Shown here piece by piece: positions 24,642-33,010 of a stretch of DNA of 64,000 bases. The stretch is taken from assembly GCF_000425065.1 (NCBI RefSeq), contig NZ_AULB01000008.1, positions 62,001 to 126,000 of the forward strand, given 5' to 3'. Under the pieces are notes generated by a model that was not told where the DNA came from, did no database searches, and was given only the letters and a program-made list of their open reading frames with translations. The translations under genes were made by a program, and so were the position numbers. The stretch is from Actinomadura rifamycini DSM 43936. GTDB taxonomy: Bacteria > Actinomycetota > Actinomycetes > Streptosporangiales > Streptosporangiaceae. Each line of letters starts with the position of its first letter. Position 1 is the stretch's first letter.

Positions 24642-25792
24642 CGGCGGGGCTCCTTGCGGATCGTGAGGCGGCGATAGGTCGGGATCAGGACGTTCCGGGC
24701 GGCGGAGCGTTCGACGATCCGGAGGGGGGCGGCGTCCAGGACGGTGCGGGCCACGCGGCGGATCTGGGCCAGCGCGAGGGGGTAGCCGATGCAGAAGTGC
24801 GGGCCCGCGCCGAACCAGAGGCGGCGCAGCTCGGGCGGGTGCGGGCGGGCGGGGTCGAAAGGCCCGAGGTCGCGGCAGCAGTTGTGCGTGGCGATGAGGA
24901 TCCGGTCGCCCGGCCGGACGGCCGCGCCGCCGATCCGCGACGGCCGGTGCACGCTGCGCAGCATGACGGGCGTCGGGGTGGTGACCCGCATGGCCTCGTC
25001 GATCGCCCGGTCCAGGAAGCCGTCGGACGCGGCGGCGTCGGCGAGCAGCCCGGAGTCGGCGAGGAGGGCGACGAGGCGGGGGGTGAACGTCGCGACGGTC
25101 TCGGTGCCGGTGAGGAAGAACGCCCCGGCGGCGCCGCGCGCCTCCTCCTCCGACAGCCCGAGCGTCCGCATGCGTCCCATGACGGTCGACTCGTCCCCGG
25201 CGGCGTACGCCTTCGCGGCGGCGTCGCCGAGCGGGTCCAGCACCGCGCGGGCGCGCCGGACCTGCGCGGGTGACAGCCGCCGGGTCCGCAGCGAGACGGC
25301 CGAGACGACCCGCTCGCCCTGCTCGAACAGCCGCCGGAACTCGTGCTCGGTGCGCAGCTCCAGGCCGACGACCTCGCTGATCACGGCGCCGGCCATGACG
25401 CGCGCGGCGTCCACGAGGTCGACGGGCGCGCCGCCCGCGAGGCGTCCGGCGAGCCGGTCCAGCGGCCCGTCCAGGACGCGCGCGCACAGGCCGTCCGCGT
25501 AGGCGGGGGTGAACAGGTCGGTGAGGCGGCGCCGGAGGGCCCGGTGCGCCTCGCCCTCCATGTTGAGCAGGACGGACGGCCCCAGCACGGGCGTCCACAG
25601 GTCGCCGGGCGATCCGGGGCCGTCCTTGCGGAACGTCTCGCCGTCCATGAGGACGCCGCGGGCGAGGGCGGCGTCGTTCACGACGACGCCCACGCCGGGC
25701 ACCCGGACGACGGGGCCGCGCCGGGCGAGGCCGCGCAGCAGCGGGTACGCGAACGGGTGCGCGGCGAGGTAGAGGCGGCGTTCCCGGTTCAT
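24638..25792 (-). CDS. Cytochrome P450
   Basis: 384 residues, all P450 landmarks: I-helix FFLTGTETVATF, ExxR in DEAMRVTTP, and haem loop FGAGPHFCIGYPLA with the Cys ligand. The N-terminus starts directly with the A-helix region and there is no signal anchor. It is placed between the GT2 and the OleC-like genes with 4-nt overlaps at both ends, so it probably tailors the product of this pathway. It resembles the divergent P450 at 27688-28974 more than the CYP125-type ones. Confidence 0.9.
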   Translation of the reverse strand: MNRERRLYLAAHPFAYPLLRGLARRGPVVRVPGVGVVVNDAALARGVLMDGETFRKDGPGSPGDLWTPVLGPSVLLNMEGEAHRALRRRLTDLFTPAYADGLCARVLDGPLDRLAGRLAGGAPVDLVDAARVMAGAVISEVVGLELRTEHEFRRLFEQGERVVSAVSLRTRRLSPAQVRRARAVLDPLGDAAAKAYAAGDESTVMGRMRTLGLSEEEARGAAGAFFLTGTETVATFTPRLVALLADSGLLADAAASDGFLDRAIDEAMRVTTPTPVMLRSVHRPSRIGGAAVRPGDRILIATHNCCRDLGPFDPARPHPPELRRLWFGAGPHFCIGYPLALAQIRRVARTVLDAAPLRIVERSAARNVLIPTYRRLTIRKEPRR

Positions 25793-26541
25793 CGGATGTC
25801 GACCTCCGCGGGCCGGTACCGGTGGTCGGCGTACCAGCCGAGGGTCCGGACCAGGCCGAACGCGCGCAGCCGCCGCACCGACCCGTAGACGACCACGTCG
25901 TCGCGCAGCCCGTAGGCGGACGTGAGGTACCGGACGCGGTTGACGAGCGCGCGGTCCTCGTGGACGTCCTCGATGCGGGTGCGCGGGAAGCCGCCCGCGC
26001 GCTCGTACAGGTCGGCGGTGATCGCGAGGTTGCAGCCCGGCATCATCACGTAGGGCCCGAGGTAGAGGGGGTCCTGGTTGCCGGGGCGGAACCGGCCGAA
26101 CAGGGCGGCGGCGTCGATGACGGCGGGCAGCAGCGTGCGCTCCCACATCTTGAGCGGGAACTCGTCGGTGCGGGGCCGCAGCGGCCCGCTGACCAGTTCG
26201 AGCCCCGCGCCGAACGCCCGCTTCACGGCCGCGATCCAGCCGCGGTGCGGCAGGCAGTCGGCGTCGGTGCGCGCGATGTGCGTGGCCCCGGCGGCGATGG
26301 CGTGCCGGAACCCGGTGTCGGCGGCGGCGCCGGTGCCCTTCTCGTCCTCCCGGACGATCCGGACGCCGAAGCCCGGGCCGTCCGCGGCGAACTCCTCGAC
26401 GATCTTCACGGTGGCGTCGGTGCCGGCGTTGTCGACGACGACGAGCGTGAACGCGGTGTCGGTCTGCTCGGCGAGGCGGCGCAGCGTCGCTCCGATCGAG
26501 CGCTCCTCGTTGTAGGCGGGGACGACGACCCAGAGGTCCAT
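25789..26541 (-). CDS. Family 2 glycosyltransferase
   Basis: 250 residues, GT-A fold: WVVVPAYNEERSIGATLRRL at the N-terminus, LVVVDNAGTDAT, and the DxD-type HIARTDADCLPH near residue 95; IEDVHEDRALVNRVRYL supplies the acceptor-site ED. No transmembrane segment is evident. ATG 26541 has GGAG 8 nt upstream; a GTG at 26547 overlaps the OleA-like stop. In the operon it would add a sugar to, or extend, the lipid-type product; the sugar donor is unknown. Confidence 0.88.
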   Translation of the reverse strand: MDLWVVVPAYNEERSIGATLRRLAEQTDTAFTLVVVDNAGTDATVKIVEEFAADGPGFGVRIVREDEKGTGAAADTGFRHAIAAGATHIARTDADCLPHRGWIAAVKRAFGAGLELVSGPLRPRTDEFPLKMWERTLLPAVIDAAALFGRFRPGNQDPLYLGPYVMMPGCNLAITADLYERAGGFPRTRIEDVHEDRALVNRVRYLTSAYGLRDDVVVYGSVRRLRAFGLVRTLGWYADHRYRPAEVDIR

Positions 26542-26543
26542 GG

Positions 26544-27545
26544 TCACAGCTCCGCGAACAGCACGCCGAGGCTGAGGCCGCCCGCGAGGCCGACGAGCGC
26601 GACCCGGTCGCCCGGCCCGCAGCGCCCGTCGGCGACGGCGGTCGCCAGTTGCAGCGGGAGGCTCGCGGACGCGACGTTGCCGTGGTCGGGCAGCGTCACG
26701 ACGAGCTTCTCCGGCGGGACCCCGAGGGCCGCGCGCAGCACCTCCAGGTACGGGACGGTGACCTGGTGGACGGCGACGACCGCGAAGTCGTCCCAGGTCA
26801 GGCCGGTCTTCTCGAGCGCGGTCGTGAACAGTTCGGTGCCGCCCGCGAGGAACGCGTCCTTGAGGCGGCGGCCGTCCCCGCTGAAGTAGGTGTACTCGGG
26901 GTCGCGGGGGTGCATGGAGCCGCCGCCGGGGAGCGTCCCGATCTGCCAGGACGCGGAGGCGGCCGCGAAGTCGCGGTAGAAGATCCCGCCGTCGGGGGCG
27001 GCCTCGACGAGCATCGCGGCGCCGCCGTCGGAGAGGGTGTAGCCGGCGAACGCGTCGACGAACTGGGCGCGGTCGCGGACGCTCCAGCGGATCGCGCGGG
27101 ACGGGCTCTCGCCGGTGCAGACCAGCACGCGCTCGTGCTGCCCCGTGCGGATCAGCGCCTCGGCGGTCTGCAGGCCGTTGAGGAAGCTGTTGCAGGCGTT
27201 CTTGACGTCGAAGACGGGGCAGGTCGCGCCGAGTTTCGCGGCGACGATGTGGGCGGTGGCGGGCTCGACGAGGTCCTGCGACGCCGACCCGAAGACCAGC
27301 AGGTCGACGCCGTCCGGGCGGAGGCCGCGGGCGGCGAGGACGCGGCGGGCGGCGGCGACGGCGAGGTCGGACGCCTGCTCGTCGTCGCGCATGACGTGCC
27401 GGGCGCGGATCCCGGTCATCCGCTCGACGATCGTGGGGTGCGGCCGGTAGCCGGCGCTCTCGCGGGCGATGCGCGCCTCGACCTCGGCGCTGCTCACGGT
27501 CCGCTCCGGCAGGTGCGCGGCGACGGCGGTGATGCGGGCTCTCAT
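26544..27545 (-). CDS. Ketoacyl synthase III-like enzyme, OleA-like
   Basis: 333 residues, thiolase fold with the KAS III triad C118 (FDVKNACNSFLNG), H260 (VAVHQVTVPYL) and N290 (PDHGNVASASL). The stretch DLVEPATAHIVAAKLGATCP before the Cys matches OleA (Y-LEPSTASIVSGNLG) better than FabH. OleA condenses two acyl-CoA chains head to head into a 2-alkyl-3-ketoacid. It is the first gene of the five- or six-gene minus-strand operon and is divergent from a P450. FabH-like priming synthase is the alternative. Confidence 0.8.
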   Translation of the reverse strand: MRARITAVAAHLPERTVSSAEVEARIARESAGYRPHPTIVERMTGIRARHVMRDDEQASDLAVAAARRVLAARGLRPDGVDLLVFGSASQDLVEPATAHIVAAKLGATCPVFDVKNACNSFLNGLQTAEALIRTGQHERVLVCTGESPSRAIRWSVRDRAQFVDAFAGYTLSDGGAAMLVEAAPDGGIFYRDFAAASASWQIGTLPGGGSMHPRDPEYTYFSGDGRRLKDAFLAGGTELFTTALEKTGLTWDDFAVVAVHQVTVPYLEVLRAALGVPPEKLVVTLPDHGNVASASLPLQLATAVADGRCGPGDRVALVGLAGGLSLGVLFAEL

Positions 27546-27687
27546 GGGGTCCCCCGGTTCCTCGTGCTCGGTCGGCGGCCAGGACGGCCAGGTTCGCCGA
27601 CGTGGGCGCCCTCCGGACAGCGAGACCTTACGGAAAGGCCACCGGGGAAGTAGCCCAGTTCGAGGTGAGTACTACCACTTATCCCGA

Positions 27688-28974
27688 ATGAGCGATACAG
27701 CCGGTCCGTCCGGTGACACGATCCGCGACAATCACCTGGTGACCAGGACGAAGACGACCCGGCCGGCACCGCGGCCGGCGACGGGACCGAGCGCGAGGGC
27801 GGCGGCGGAGGCGCGGCGGCACGAGGCTCGGCTGCTGTGGCACGGCAACCGGGGGCTGTTCGCCCTCCTGCAGGCCGGGCGGCGCACCGGCCCGGTGGCG
27901 CGCGTGCCGCGGCTCGGCTGGGTGGTGACCGACCCCGTCCTGGCCCGCCGCGTCCTCAACGACCACGAGCACTTCGGCATGAACGGCGAGGGCGGCGTCG
28001 GCCACCTGTGGACGCAGCTGTTCGGCGCGGAGATGGGGCAGTTCTTCGGGGGCGCGCGGCACACCGAGGTCCGCACCGCCGCCCGCGACCTGTTCACCGA
28101 GGACGCCGCCCGCGCGCTGATCGACCGGTCGCAGGGCGCCCACCACGCCGACCTGGCCCGCCGCCTCGCCGCCGGCGAGGCCGTCGACGTCGCCGACACC
28201 GCGCGCGTCCTCGCCGGCCGGATGGTCGCCGACGTCCTCGGCCTCCCCGCGGACCGGCCGGACGGGACGTACCGGGCGCTGTTCGGCGCCGGGGAGAGCC
28301 TCGCCGCCCTCGCGCTCGGCACCGCGGCCTCGACCGAGCTCGACCCGGCGACCGTCGCGCGGGCCCGCGCGATCGTCGAGGGCATCACCGCGGACGTCCC
28401 CGAGGCGTACCGGACGGGCGGGCCCGAGACCCTGCTCGGCCGCTGCCGGGAGACCGGCATCGGGCTGCCGATGGCGCGCGGCCTCGCGACCCTGCTGGTG
28501 ATCGCGGGCACCGAGACCGGGGCGTCCGGGACCGTCCGGACGGTCGCGCTCGTCCACGACACCGGCGGCCAGCGCGCCCTGCTGGACGACCCGTCCCTCC
28601 TCGACGGCGCGGTGCGGGAGGGCCTGCGGGTCGCCGCGCCCGCGCCCGTCATCGGACGGCACGTCGTGCGGGACGCGGACGTCGCGGGGCGGACGCTGCG
28701 CGCCGGGGAGCGCGTGCTGGTCCTGACGTACCTGGCGACGAACGGCGCGGGACCGTTCGACGTGCGCCGCCCGTACGTCCCGGAGACCCGGCAGCTGTGG
28801 TTCGGCGGGGGCCGCCACCTGTGCCTGGGCGCCGCCGTGGCACGCGTGCAGGTGGCGCGGATGCTGGCGACGCTGCTGGCCGACGGGCGCCCGTACACGA
28901 TCACGCGCCGGCGGGCGGCGCGGCGGGTGCTCGTCCCGTCGTACGCGGAGCTGCGGGTGGCGCCGGCCCCCTGA
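27688..28974 (+). CDS. Cytochrome P450, divergent from the OleA-like operon
   Basis: 428 residues from ATG 27688; GTG 27739 is an alternative and neither has a clear ribosome site, so a leaderless start is possible. P450 landmarks: LVIAGTETGASGT (I-helix), REGLRVAAPAP (ExxR) and FGGGRHLCLGAAVA (haem Cys). Its opening GLFALLQAGRRTGPVARVPR parallels the operon P450 (LLRGLARRGPVVRVPG), suggesting paralogues acting on related substrates. It shares a 142-bp promoter gap with the operon. Confidence 0.88.
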   Translation: MSDTAGPSGDTIRDNHLVTRTKTTRPAPRPATGPSARAAAEARRHEARLLWHGNRGLFALLQAGRRTGPVARVPRLGWVVTDPVLARRVLNDHEHFGMNGEGGVGHLWTQLFGAEMGQFFGGARHTEVRTAARDLFTEDAARALIDRSQGAHHADLARRLAAGEAVDVADTARVLAGRMVADVLGLPADRPDGTYRALFGAGESLAALALGTAASTELDPATVARARAIVEGITADVPEAYRTGGPETLLGRCRETGIGLPMARGLATLLVIAGTETGASGTVRTVALVHDTGGQRALLDDPSLLDGAVREGLRVAAPAPVIGRHVVRDADVAGRTLRAGERVLVLTYLATNGAGPFDVRRPYVPETRQLWFGGGRHLCLGAAVARVQVARMLATLLADGRPYTITRRRAARRVLVPSYAELRVAPAP

Positions 28975-29027
28975 CGTCCGCACGTCCTGGTGAGCGGGGG
29001 CCACCGGGGCCCGGCGGGCCGGGCGGG

Positions 29028-29411
29028 TCAGATGCGCGGGGGCACCGGCTCGCCGGACGGCTCCGCGGACGGCACGGGCGGCGACACCGTGGTCGTCGGG
29101 GCGGGCTCGACCCGGCCGGGCGCCTCCATCTCGCGCGACGGCGAGTTCCACCACCAGAGCGCGACCGAGATCGCGAGGAGCACCATGATGCCGCCGAGGA
29201 GCTGCGCGACGGCCATCCGGTGGCTCGGGTCGCGGAACCGGCGGCCGCGCGGCGGGCGCGCGGCCCGGCCGCGGCGCCGCGCGGCGCGGTGGGCCGCCCG
29301 CCGGTCGCGGCGGCTCGGCGGGCGGGCCCGCTCTCGTGCCGAGGGTTCGGTGAACGCGGCACCGCGGACGAAGTCTTCGTCGAACACGGGCTCGTCGAAA
29401 TCTGCGGGCAT
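29028..29411 (-). CDS. Small single-pass membrane protein
   Basis: 127 residues. An acidic start MPADFDEPVFDEDFVRGAAF is followed by a long Arg-rich region, one membrane helix (about 78-100, LLGGIMVLLAISVALWWW) and a short Pro/Ser/Glu-rich extracytoplasmic tail. N-in topology is expected from the positive cluster. I recall the FDEPVFDEDFVRGA opening as common in actinomycete hypothetical proteins, but no function is known to me. It is divergent from the TetR gene. Confidence 0.7.
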   Translation of the reverse strand: MPADFDEPVFDEDFVRGAAFTEPSARERARPPSRRDRRAAHRAARRRGRAARPPRGRRFRDPSHRMAVAQLLGGIMVLLAISVALWWWNSPSREMEAPGRVEPAPTTTVSPPVPSAEPSGEPVPPRI

Positions 29412-29502
29412 CGGACGTCTCCGGCGCGGGGGGCGGACGCCTCCACGGTAGTTGACGCCGGCACCCACCGGACACCGCGCCGTTTTTCAAGCGCCGAGCC
29501 AA

Positions 29503-29524
29503 AACCGATAGTTCACTATCGGTT
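29503..29524. promoter_or_regulatory. TetR operator upstream of the TetR gene
   Basis: Perfect 10-bp arms AACCGATAGT / ACTATCGGTT with a TC centre, ending 15 nt before the GTG start. A sibling site precedes the MFS gene at 32704-32729 (AACCGAGAGT GA ACTCTCGGTT). Confidence 0.8.
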
Positions 29525-29538
29525 GATAGGCTGAGCAG

Positions 29539-30156
29539 GTGCCGAGCGAAGCTTCCCGACCGCTGCGCGCCGACGCGGCCCGCAATTCCGCGAAGATACT
29601 GCGGGCCGCGCGGCGGGTCTACGCCGAGCGGGGCCCCGACGCGCCGCTGGAGGAGATCGCCCGCCGCGCGGGCGTGGGCATCGCGACGCTGTACCGCCGC
29701 TTCCCCGACAAGGCCGTCCTCGTCCGGGCCGCCCTCGACCAGAGCTTCACCGAGGAGCTCGCGCCGGTCATCGAGGAGGCCCTGGACGACCCGGATCCGC
29801 GCCGCGGGCTGGCCCGGGTGATCGAGACGGCCGTGGCGCTCACCGCCCGCGATTACAACATGGTCGCCGCCGCCCGGAACGCCGGCGGCTCCCCGGTGGA
29901 CGCGGGCGCCCGGTTCTTCGCGTCGCTGGCCCCGCTGATCCGGCGCGGCCAGGAGGCCGGGCTCGTCCGCGGCGACCTCGTGCCCGACGACGTCCGCCGG
30001 ATCATGTCCATGCTGGTCAGCGTGCTGTGGACGCTCGACCCGCGGGAGGACGGCTGGCGGCGCTACGTCGGGCTGCTCCTCGACGGGCTCAAGCCGGAGG
30101 CGGCGAGCCCGCTGCCGCCCCCGGCTCCGCTGCTGATCCGGCGCCCGGGCGGCTGA
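29539..30156 (+). CDS. TetR-family regulator of the MFS exporter
   Basis: 205 residues with the TetR HTH APLEEIARRAGVGIATLYRR (about 38-58) and a variable C-terminal ligand domain. It reads toward the convergent MFS gene (39-bp gap). A 22-bp operator sits in its own promoter and the same motif lies upstream of the MFS gene, so it likely represses itself and the exporter and is released by an exported compound. Start GTG 29539. Confidence 0.88.
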   Translation: MPSEASRPLRADAARNSAKILRAARRVYAERGPDAPLEEIARRAGVGIATLYRRFPDKAVLVRAALDQSFTEELAPVIEEALDDPDPRRGLARVIETAVALTARDYNMVAAARNAGGSPVDAGARFFASLAPLIRRGQEAGLVRGDLVPDDVRRIMSMLVSVLWTLDPREDGWRRYVGLLLDGLKPEAASPLPPPAPLLIRRPGG

Positions 30157-30195
30157 CGCGCCGCCGGGGCGGGCCGGTCTGGGCCCGGACGGCGG

Positions 30196-32577
30196 CTACC
30201 CGTCGCCGTGCGCGAGGTCGATGTCGTGGCCGTCCAGCCCGCTCCCGGTGACGGTGACCGCGGTCGCCGTCGGCGGGTAGCCGGTCGCGATGACCGTGTA
30301 CGCGCCGCCGTCGAGGTCGGAGAAGGCGTAGGCGCCGTCCGGGCCGGTCGTGGTCGTCGCGACCGCGTTCCCGGCCGCGTCGACCAGCGTCACCCGGGCG
30401 CCGCCGAGCGGCGCGCCCGCGCCGCGCACCGTGCCCCGCACGTGCGCGCCAGCGCGGAGCTCCACCTCGACCCGGGTGGCGGCGCCCGCGCCGACCTCGA
30501 CGGGGACGGCCTGCGGCCGGTGCCCGGGCGCGTTGACCGCGAGCGTCATCGCGCCCGGGACCAGGTCCGCGACGGCGAACTCGCCCCGCGGGCCGGTCTC
30601 CGCCGTCGCCAGGACGTCGCCGCGCACGTCCGTCACGATGACCACGGCCCCGGCGACCGGCGCCCCGCCGGGCACCGACCGCACCGCGCCGGACAGGCCG
30701 CTCGTCCCGCCCAGCAGGACGTCGTGCGCGACCGGCGCGCCGCCGACCGCGATCGACGCGGCCTGCGGCTGGTGGCCGTCGGCGGAGGCGATCAGCACGT
30801 AGGAGCCGGTGTCCGGCGCGGTGAGCACGTACGCGCCGTCGCGGTGCGCGACCGCCCGGCCCACCTGGCGTCCCGCCTGCGAGATCAGCGTCACCGCGGC
30901 GCCCGCCACGGGCGCGCCCTCCGCCCCGCGGACGTGCCCGGTGACGGGGATCCCGGCCGCGCCCGTCCCGTCCGGCGCGCCGGACGGGACGGCCGGGCCC
31001 GGGCCCGCCGGGGCCGCCGGGGTCGCCGGAGCGGCGGCGGCGCCGGGCCCCCGGGCGGCGGCGAGCGCCTCCTCCTTCACGTCGGCCGCGGCGGCCGGCT
31101 CGCGGGCGCCGCCGCCGGGCGCCCCCTCGACCGCCGTACCCGACGCGGGCGGCCGCGCGGCGGGACGGCGCCGCGGGATGAGGGCGGCGATGGCGAAGGC
31201 CAGCAGGGCGGCGCCCGCCCCCGCGCCCATGACCGCCTTGAAGCCGTCCTCGGAGGGCACCGGGACACCGCCGAGGCTCACGACCATCTCGGCGAGGATG
31301 ACGCCCGCCGCGGCGCTGGCGACCGACGTGCCGATGGACCGCATCAGCGTGTTGAGGCTGTTCGCCGCCCCCGACTCGGACGCGGGCACCGCGCCCATGA
31401 TGAGCGTGGGCATCGCCCCGTACGCGAAGCCGATGCCGGCGCTGATGACGCAGGTGGCCAGCACGAGGTGCCAGATCTCCTCCATCAGCAGGATGTTCAC
31501 CCCGTACCCCGCGGCGACGATCAGCGCGCCGGCCATCAGGGTGGTCTTCGGCCCCGCACTCCTGGAAATGGCGGCGGAGACCGGTGCCGTCGCCATCATC
31601 ACCAGCCCGCCGGGCATCATGACCAGGCCCGCGACCAGCAGCGACTCGCCGAGGCCGTGCCCGGTGGCCACCGGAAGCTGGACGACCTGCGGGATGACCA
31701 GCGACATCGCGAACATGGAGAAGCCGATCGCGATCGACGCGATGTTGGTGACGAGCACCTGCCGGCGCGCGGTGGTGCGCAGGTCGACCAGCGGGTCCCG
31801 GACGCGCAGCTCGAACGCGCCCCACACCAGCAGGACGGCGGCGGCCGCACCGAACAGGCCGAGGGTCGTGCCGCTCGTCCAGCCCCAGTCGGCGCCCTGC
31901 GAGATGGCCAGCAGCAGGCAGACCAGACCGATCGCCATGCCGGCGGCCCCGACCAGGTCGAACCGTCCGCCGGTCCGCATCCGCGACTCCGGCACCAGGG
32001 TCAGCACGAGCAGGAACGCGACGCCGCCGAGGCCGGCGGAGAACCAGAACAGGGCGTGCCAGTCGAAGGTGTCGGCGATGAGCGCGGCGGCGGGCATGCC
32101 GAAGGCGCCGCCGACGCCGAGGGAGGCGCTCATCAGGGCGATGGCGGACGGCAGCCGCTCGGCGGGCAGTTCGTCGCGCATGATGCTGATGCCGAGCGGG
32201 ATCACGCCGGCCGACAGCCCCTGCAGCACCCGCGCGACGATCATCGGCGGGAGGGTGTCGCTGAGCCCCGCCGTGACCGAGCCGGCCACCATCGCGGCCA
32301 CGCTGACCAGCAGCATGAGGCGCTTGCCGTACATGTCCCCGAGCCGTCCGCTCACCGGGGTGGCGACGGCCGCGGCGAGCAGCGTGGCGGTGACCGCCCA
32401 GGCGGCGTCCGCCGCCGAGGCGTCCAGCAGCCGGGGCAGGTCGGGGACGATCGGGATCACCAGGGTCTGCATCAGCGAGACCACGATCCCGCTGAACGCG
32501 AGGACCGCCACGACCAGGTTCACCCGCACCGGCGCGGGCACCTCCCGCTCCGCGGACCGGGGTTGCGCATGGGACAT
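30196..32577 (-). CDS. DHA2-type MFS transporter with three C-terminal CarboxypepD_reg-like domains
   Basis: 793 residues from ATG 32577 (GGAGG 8 nt upstream). Residues about 20-505 form a 14-helix MFS exporter: GRLGDMYGKRLMLL (motif A), ARVLQGLSAGVIPLGISIMR (motif C region). After an Ala/Pro linker, residues about 555-790 contain three repeats of a beta-sandwich of the carboxypeptidase-regulatory/CNA-B kind (VTGHVRGAEGAPVAGAAVTL; LSGAVRSVPGGAPVAGAVV; VRGTVRGAGAPLGGARVTL), each with a DGAY/GEFA/DGAYAF strand. The fused domains may lie outside the membrane. Controlled by the TetR gene on shared-operator evidence. Confidence 0.88.
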   Translation of the reverse strand: MSHAQPRSAEREVPAPVRVNLVVAVLAFSGIVVSLMQTLVIPIVPDLPRLLDASAADAAWAVTATLLAAAVATPVSGRLGDMYGKRLMLLVSVAAMVAGSVTAGLSDTLPPMIVARVLQGLSAGVIPLGISIMRDELPAERLPSAIALMSASLGVGGAFGMPAAALIADTFDWHALFWFSAGLGGVAFLLVLTLVPESRMRTGGRFDLVGAAGMAIGLVCLLLAISQGADWGWTSGTTLGLFGAAAAVLLVWGAFELRVRDPLVDLRTTARRQVLVTNIASIAIGFSMFAMSLVIPQVVQLPVATGHGLGESLLVAGLVMMPGGLVMMATAPVSAAISRSAGPKTTLMAGALIVAAGYGVNILLMEEIWHLVLATCVISAGIGFAYGAMPTLIMGAVPASESGAANSLNTLMRSIGTSVASAAAGVILAEMVVSLGGVPVPSEDGFKAVMGAGAGAALLAFAIAALIPRRRPAARPPASGTAVEGAPGGGAREPAAAADVKEEALAAARGPGAAAAPATPAAPAGPGPAVPSGAPDGTGAAGIPVTGHVRGAEGAPVAGAAVTLISQAGRQVGRAVAHRDGAYVLTAPDTGSYVLIASADGHQPQAASIAVGGAPVAHDVLLGGTSGLSGAVRSVPGGAPVAGAVVIVTDVRGDVLATAETGPRGEFAVADLVPGAMTLAVNAPGHRPQAVPVEVGAGAATRVEVELRAGAHVRGTVRGAGAPLGGARVTLVDAAGNAVATTTTGPDGAYAFSDLDGGAYTVIATGYPPTATAVTVTGSGLDGHDIDLAHGDG

Positions 32578-32703
32578 GTATCGAGCCTCCGTGGGAGCTT
32601 TCGGATGATCACGACGGATCGCGCTCGGCGGATCGGGCGGCGCCCGCGCGGGGACGGCCACAAGCGATACGCAACTATCACTTAATGCTCCAGCGAAGCT
32701 AAC

Positions 32704-32729
32704 ACAACCGAGAGTGAACTCTCGGTTGT
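32704..32729. promoter_or_regulatory. TetR operator upstream of the MFS gene
   Basis: 12-bp perfect arms ACAACCGAGAGT / ACTCTCGGTTGT with a GA centre, 127 bp upstream of the MFS ATG. The core AACCGA.AGT..ACT.TCGGTT is shared with the site before the TetR gene. Confidence 0.8.
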
Positions 32730-32762
32730 TCGGCGACAGCGTGTCCGACGCCACACGCTCAC

Positions 32763-32776
32763 TAGAACGTGTTCTA
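32763..32776. promoter_or_regulatory. KstR-type box (TAGAACGTGTTCTA)
   Basis: Full match to TnnAACnnGTTnnA, in the gap between the divergent MFS and CYP125-like genes. Identical to the box at 44719-44732. Confidence 0.7.
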
Positions 32777-32900
32777 TCTAAACCTGGTTCGCCCGGTGAC
32801 GAAGCTCACCGCCCCTCACCTTGAGAACGATCACGTCCTCATGGCAGGACGTTCCGCGCCCGTTTCGCCTGCCGAAAGTGCGATTCAACCAAGCAAGCAC

Positions 32901-32934
32901 TTGAATAAGACTCTTGATTAGACTTGAGTCTCAT
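32901..32934 (+). promoter_or_regulatory. Conserved 34-nt element, copy 1
   Basis: Contains AAGACTCTTGAT then TAGACTTGAGTCTCAT. It is 29/34 identical to 44683-44716 upstream of the tandem P450 genes, and includes an imperfect inverted repeat around AGACT..AGTCT. It lies 18 bp before the KstR-type box at 32953. Confidence 0.65.
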
Positions 32935-32952
32935 TTTCTCTTGTCCGGCCCG

Positions 32953-32966
32953 TGGAACGCGTTCTA
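32953..32966. promoter_or_regulatory. KstR-type box (TGGAACGCGTTCTA)
   Basis: Full match to TnnAACnnGTTnnA, 44 bp before the CYP125-like start; well placed to repress that gene. Confidence 0.7.
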
Positions 32967-33010
32967 CGGTGGGCGGAGCAGCAGCGTCGTCGCAGGCAAG
33001 GAGCGCCGCC

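Noticed and set aside
32763..32776. This box as a WhiB7 or LexA site
   Set aside because: It lacks the AT-rich -35 context of WhiB7 and the GAACnnnnGTTC spacing of LexA; AACnnGTT with TnnA flanks fits KstR.
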